From contig CAVIJJ010000047.1 in the NCBI GenBank assembly GCA_963643205.1, positions 1 to 6,870 of the forward strand: a stretch of DNA of 6,870 nucleotides, given 5' to 3'. Source of the stretch: Phil1 sp963643205 (GTDB lineage: Bacteria > Bacillota > Clostridia > Christensenellales > CAG-138). Positions 6,531 to 6,870 of the stretch are shown here, one piece after another (within the stretch, counting starts at the first letter, position 1; every line of letters begins with the position of its first letter). The notes under the pieces are model-generated. The model saw nothing but the letters and a program-made list of their open reading frames with translations. It searched no databases and was not told the DNA's origin. The translations under genes and the position numbers were made by a program.

Positions 6531-6552
6531 TTCAGATACGGGGGGATAAGCG

Positions 6553-6640
6553 AACTCCTATCGTCCGCTCACTTTGTTCGCGTCCACTTCCATCAAGAGG
6601 GAAGCTTTTATGGCCTAAATTCGTATGTTTTTCAATAAAA
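6553..6640 (-). repeat. Degenerate copy of the repeat module in the oppA leader
   Basis: Read on the minus strand, 6638-6604 carries TTATTGAAAA and CGAATTTAGGCC, both exact matches to the left-flank module. Then 6602-6553 gives a diverged core (CCCTCTTGATGG, GTGGA, GCGAACAAAGTGAGCGGACG, GGAGTT) in the same order as 121-174. The hairpin arms have decayed, so this is an old copy. It lies within the likely transcribed leader of oppA. Confidence 0.6.
6607..6635 (-). promoter_or_regulatory. Possible sigma-A-type promoter for oppA
   Basis: On the minus strand TTGAAA (6635-6630) and CATAAA (6612-6607) are 17 bases apart, matching the consensus at 5 of 6 and 4 of 6 positions. The predicted start near 6600 would leave a leader of about 130 bases containing the degenerate repeat and the hairpin at 6505-6530. 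The element lies inside a repeat segment; the matching left-flank sequence keeps TTGAAA but lacks a -10. This is a weak prediction, made because no better match lies closer to the gene. Confidence 0.3.
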
Positions 6641-6656
6641 TCAAGTTTTTCCAGAA

Positions 6657-6702
6657 GGCTCCCTCCTGCGGGAGCTGTCGCCGCAGGCGACTGAAGGAGT
6701 TA
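6657..6702 (+). repeat. Double-hairpin palindromic repeat
   Basis: Two adjacent perfect hairpins are visible: GCTCCC (6658-6663) with GGGAGC (6670-6675), and GTCGCC (6677-6682) with GGCGAC (6686-6691) around GCA. The unit ends in GAAGGAGTT. The layout of a CTCCC arm, a short GC hairpin and a GGAGTT end is the same as in the other repeats here, but in the opposite orientation to its neighbours. It resembles widespread Clostridia intergenic repeats, from memory. Confidence 0.65.
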
Positions 6703-6713
6703 GGCTATAATTC

Positions 6714-6733
6714 AAGCCGCATAAGTCCGGCTT
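6714..6733. repeat. Small hairpin upstream of oppA
   Basis: AAGCCG (6714-6719) pairs with CGGCTT (6728-6733) around an 8-base loop. Neither strand has a good U-run after it, so it is at best a weak terminator for a gene beyond the right edge. The stem sequence is like that of the first operon terminator at 327-354. Confidence 0.4.
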
Positions 6734-6734
6734 T

Positions 6735-6812
6735 CATAAAATAAGTATCTATAGAAGCTAAGCGTAACCGAGGCGGTTTTATTGAACTCCCTCCGTCTGC
6801 CCGCTACGCTCG
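6735..6812 (-). repeat. Inverted copy of the left-flank repeat (core end plus tail)
   Basis: The minus strand of this stretch aligns without gaps to 147-224: 63 of 78 positions are identical by manual comparison, including exact blocks GGAGGGAGTTCAA, AACCGC and CGCTTAGC. Because it is on the opposite strand from the left copy, the two form a long-range inverted repeat around the operon. Upstream of 6812 the similarity stops. Confidence 0.7.
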
Positions 6813-6870
6813 CGTTCACGCACTGGTTGGAACATGGTCGCCTTGTTCGCTGCCGCTCGCAATTCTCCCT

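Larger units (their letters stand above)
6472..6870. other. Gene-free upstream region: oppA leader within repeat mosaic
   Basis: I find no credible gene in this 399-base stretch; the short open frames here look like chance. From the oppA side it holds the ribosome-binding site, a GC-rich hairpin, REP-like copies, a possible promoter and a further pair of hairpins. The last 58 bases (6813-6870) contain GCGAGCGGCAGCGAACAA on the minus strand, which resembles the repeat core but is not clearly a copy. Confidence 0.7.

Noticed and set aside
6813..6870. Start of another gene at the right edge
   Set aside because: No frame over these bases gives a recognisable protein, and the sequence looks like repeat-core material.

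Overview
The window holds one complete five-gene operon for a peptide-type (Opp/Dpp/Ami family) ABC importer, all on the minus strand. Transcription runs from a lipoprotein substrate-binding protein (4615-6471) through two permeases (3519-4469 and 2362-3522) to two ATPases (1303-2358 and 363-1310). The order SBP-B-C-D-F is the standard one. The four downstream genes are packed with overlaps or a 3-base gap, so they are almost certainly co-translated. The only real gap inside the operon (4470-4614) lies between the abundant binding protein and the membrane components, and it carries a strong GC-rich stem-loop. Two tandem hairpins at 285-354 end the operon.

The organism looks like a Gram-positive member of the Firmicutes, most likely a gut-type Clostridia. 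The evidence is: AGGAG or AGGAGG ribosome-binding sites; a lipobox lipoprotein with a Thr-rich spacer; an OppD whose C-terminal zinc/iron-sulfur-type cysteines are all replaced, as I recall for Firmicutes AmiE-like proteins; and short palindromic intergenic repeats of a kind common in Clostridia genomes. GC content is roughly balanced by eye, yet AUA is the main isoleucine codon in the ATPase gene. Genus cannot be assigned.

Left flank (1-362): no gene. It holds a 38-base sequence present twice (18-55 and 224-261), a palindromic-repeat module between the two copies (82-224), and then the operon terminators. Right flank (6472-6870): no gene seen. It holds the oppA leader (ribosome-binding site, GC-rich hairpin, possible promoter) embedded in a mosaic of the same intergenic repeat family. 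Parts of this mosaic are inverted copies of the left-flank module, so related repeats in opposite orientation bracket the operon.

How the parts work together: the lipoprotein captures substrate outside the membrane and delivers it to the OppB/OppC channel, and OppD/OppF hydrolyse ATP to drive import. Substrate specificity cannot be read from sequence alone; peptides are the default expectation. I see no previously undescribed system here. The interest lies in the flanking repeats and in a few lineage-specific features of the proteins.
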